Origin: JAISST01 sp050434145
Lineage (GTDB): Bacteria; Fusobacteriota; Fusobacteriia; Fusobacteriales; Fusobacteriaceae
DNA: 43,150 bases
NCBI RefSeq assembly: GCF_050434145.1
Contig: NZ_JBNPVX010000024.1
Span: forward strand, 1 to 43,150
Direction: 5' to 3'
Positions 41,718-43,150 of the stretch are shown in pieces. The stretch's first letter is position 1. The number at the start of each line of letters is the position of its first letter. The translations under genes were made by a program, and so were the position numbers. The notes beneath the pieces are model-generated. The model worked only from the letters and a program-made list of their open reading frames with translations, searched no databases and was not told the origin of the DNA.

Positions 41718-43031
41718 TTATAATAAGAATGAGAACAAGAAACCTGCTACTATTAGGACTATTCCTCCACCTAATCTAGAAGATAATTGCGCATATGCCA
41801 TGAGATCCATTCTCTTTGCAGCTCCTAATACAGCTATATCTCCATTACCACCACGGTTAGCCATGCATAATCCTGCTGTTATAGCACTATCTATTGGATA
41901 AAATCCTACCATTTGCCCCACTACAGCAGAGCCAATTATTGCTCCTATTACTACAAATAAAGAGATAATCACATTTGGAATTGAAGAAGCTGCCACTAAT
42001 TCTGCTAAGTTAAAATCAAACCCCAATCCTGCCATAACAATTACTGAACAGCAAGTTGTCATGAATTTCTGTAATCTTTTTGCTCCAGCTCTTATTTCAT
42101 CAGGAACTACTCCAGTAGCTGCCAATATTACTACGAATATTATCATATAAGCAAACTCATGAATTTGTGCTCCGAATATTGTTGGCAATAAAAACTTAGA
42201 AAATAATAATCCACATGCATAAGATGTTACTCCCACCATCAATGCTCCACCTATATCAGGCAAAGTTGGTTCTCCTAACTTTTCTTCTCCAGCAATATTT
42301 GCTGCATTTCTAAGAAGCGTTTTTTTATCCCCAGTCCAATTAGTCTTCACATCACCTAATTTGTTAAGCAATCCACCAGCTATAATCGACATAATATTGG
42401 CTATTGTTAGTATTATTATTGCAAATGTATAATAATTTACTGCTGCATCTCCTGTAGCTTGTTCGTAAATCTGTGATAATGGTACTGCTCCCGCTCCATT
42501 TCCACCACCCATAATAGGTAGTGCATATTTTATAATAACATCTGCTGGTCTTATCCCAAATATCATTCCTGCCATGACTCCTAATGCAATAGCACAAAAT
42601 AAACCACCAAGTATTGCAGGTACATACCCAGAAAAAGACTTCATCAACACTTTTTTATTTAACCCTAGTACTGAACCTGTAATTAACAATACTATGAAAA
42701 AGTTTAAAAAGCTCATTTTTCCACTAATAAAAAAATCAATTGATTCAATATATTTTTGCGGTACCAATTTAAATTGTGCTAATATTGCTGTACCAAAGAA
42801 TGCTGCTAATACTCCACCACCAATATAACTATTCCATATAGGCAACCTTTCCCCTATTTCATAAAAAATAGCTCCAAAAGCTAATATTACTGCAATACTA
42901 CATGGAATATTAGTTCCCAAAACTCCTGTATATACTGTTCCTAAGATTATTATTATTGCTGCCAATGTAAGATACCAAGGAAGACCATAAATTTTAAAAA
43001 TTTCTTTTCCTTTTCCTGATGTTTCAGACAT
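41718..43031 (-). CDS. 2-hydroxycarboxylate transporter (CitS/CimH/MaeN family)
   Basis: 437 residues, about 11 membrane helices. Both re-entrant loop motifs of the family are visible: IMGGGNGAGAVPLSQIYEQA (first GGNG loop) and ANRGGNGDIAVLGAAKRMDL (second), along with an invariant Arg region SSRLGGGIVL near the C-terminus. Members carry citrate, malate or lactate with sodium or protons, or exchange substrate for product. With a PrpF-type isomerase downstream, the cargo may be citrate, aconitate, citramalate or a related acid. TGGAGG precedes the start. Sodium coupling would fit the Oad sodium pump at the other end of the window. Confidence 0.94.
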   Translation of the reverse strand: MSETSGKGKEIFKIYGLPWYLTLAAIIIILGTVYTGVLGTNIPCSIAVILAFGAIFYEIGERLPIWNSYIGGGVLAAFFGTAILAQFKLVPQKYIESIDFFISGKMSFLNFFIVLLITGSVLGLNKKVLMKSFSGYVPAILGGLFCAIALGVMAGMIFGIRPADVIIKYALPIMGGGNGAGAVPLSQIYEQATGDAAVNYYTFAIIILTIANIMSIIAGGLLNKLGDVKTNWTGDKKTLLRNAANIAGEEKLGEPTLPDIGGALMVGVTSYACGLLFSKFLLPTIFGAQIHEFAYMIIFVVILAATGVVPDEIRAGAKRLQKFMTTCCSVIVMAGLGFDFNLAELVAASSIPNVIISLFVVIGAIIGSAVVGQMVGFYPIDSAITAGLCMANRGGNGDIAVLGAAKRMDLMAYAQLSSRLGGGIVLIVAGFLFSFLL

Positions 43032-43080
43032 AAAATACCTCCATTTATATTTAGATACTCTTTCTAAAAACTCACAGCTC

Positions 43081-43108
43081 AGTATTTCAGCAAGCTCTTG
43101 ACTGTCAA
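43081..43108 (-). promoter_or_regulatory. Promoter of the 2-hydroxycarboxylate transporter gene
   Basis: TTGACA (43103-43108), 16-nt spacer, AATACT (43081-43086) on the minus strand, 50 bp before the start codon. Confidence 0.5.
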
Positions 43109-43150
43109 ATTTAAATAACCTCCACTACCTTGTGAAAACTTTCACTGTCT

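Noticed and set aside
43111..43149. Possible last codons of an upstream minus-strand gene (DSESFHKVVEVI then TAA).
   Set aside because: Only 12 residues are visible at the window edge and no family can be recognised; a chance open frame is equally likely.
1..43150. Search for tRNA, rRNA, CRISPR arrays, insertion sequences, phage genes and attachment sites.
   Set aside because: No tRNA-like cloverleaf, regularly spaced repeats, transposase or integrase frame was found; the window looks like ordinary chromosome with accessory metabolic operons.

Overview
The window is very AT-rich DNA (about 30% G+C by eye) with dense, mostly minus-strand operons, strong AGGAGG-type ribosome binding sites and many simple hairpin terminators. 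It combines a biotin-dependent sodium-pump decarboxylase, many organic-acid transporters (two GntP, one YfcC-like, one 2-hydroxycarboxylate transporter) and a lipopolysaccharide/lipid A-type decoration module, so the host has an outer membrane. This points to an anaerobic fermenter of the Fusobacteriota (Fusobacterium/Ilyobacter-like). That assignment is inference from gene content and composition; no rRNA is present.

Layout. (1) 1-5952: oxaloacetate decarboxylase genes (oadA, start of oadG), then a LeuC/LeuD-type hydro-lyase plus GntP permease operon, with a divergent FadR-type GntR regulator and a 34-bp perfect palindrome. (2) 6151-9187: a complete preQ1 operon (queD-queE-folE-queC-queF) behind a preQ1-I riboswitch and terminator. 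(3) 9252-14761: an exported flavodoxin with an iron alcohol dehydrogenase under a MerR-type promoter, a CNNM/CorC-like membrane protein, a PPOX-fold flavoprotein divergent from an Rrf2 regulator, and a lone LUD protein. (4) 14936-21074: a sugar-acid operon (IlvD/Edd dehydratase, Gfo/Idh oxidoreductase, TIM-barrel isomerase, GntP) and its GntR regulator. (5) 21226-30345: UDP-glucose dehydrogenase, UDP-glucuronate 4-epimerase, a GT39/ArnT-like transferase, a LAB_N membrane protein and a GT2 polyprenyl-phosphate glycosyltransferase; then divergently an OmpR-type response regulator and histidine kinase, and a second ArnT-like transferase. (6) 30480-34590: an RND pump without partner genes, and a small EamA transporter. 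(7) 34675-43108: YfcC transporter with M20 amidohydrolase, divergent LysR, flavin reductase, DUF3108 protein, PrpF-family isomerase and 2-hydroxycarboxylate transporter.

How they work together. Regions 1, 4 and 7 look like import-and-degrade units for hydroxy-, sugar- and tricarboxylic acids, each with a local regulator or operator. Region 5 reads as a self-contained route from UDP-glucose to UDP-galacturonate to polyprenyl-phosphate-galacturonate, used by two ArnT-like transferases that flank a PmrAB-like two-component system. A similar box (TTTACC, then a T-rich repeat, then a -10 hexamer exactly 20 nt after the ACC) lies before all three transcription units. This is the most interesting system in the window: a predicted autoregulated envelope-charge-modification module built on galacturonate rather than aminoarabinose. 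Start codons were revised from the longest ORF where the ribosome binding site, terminator or family alignment demanded it.
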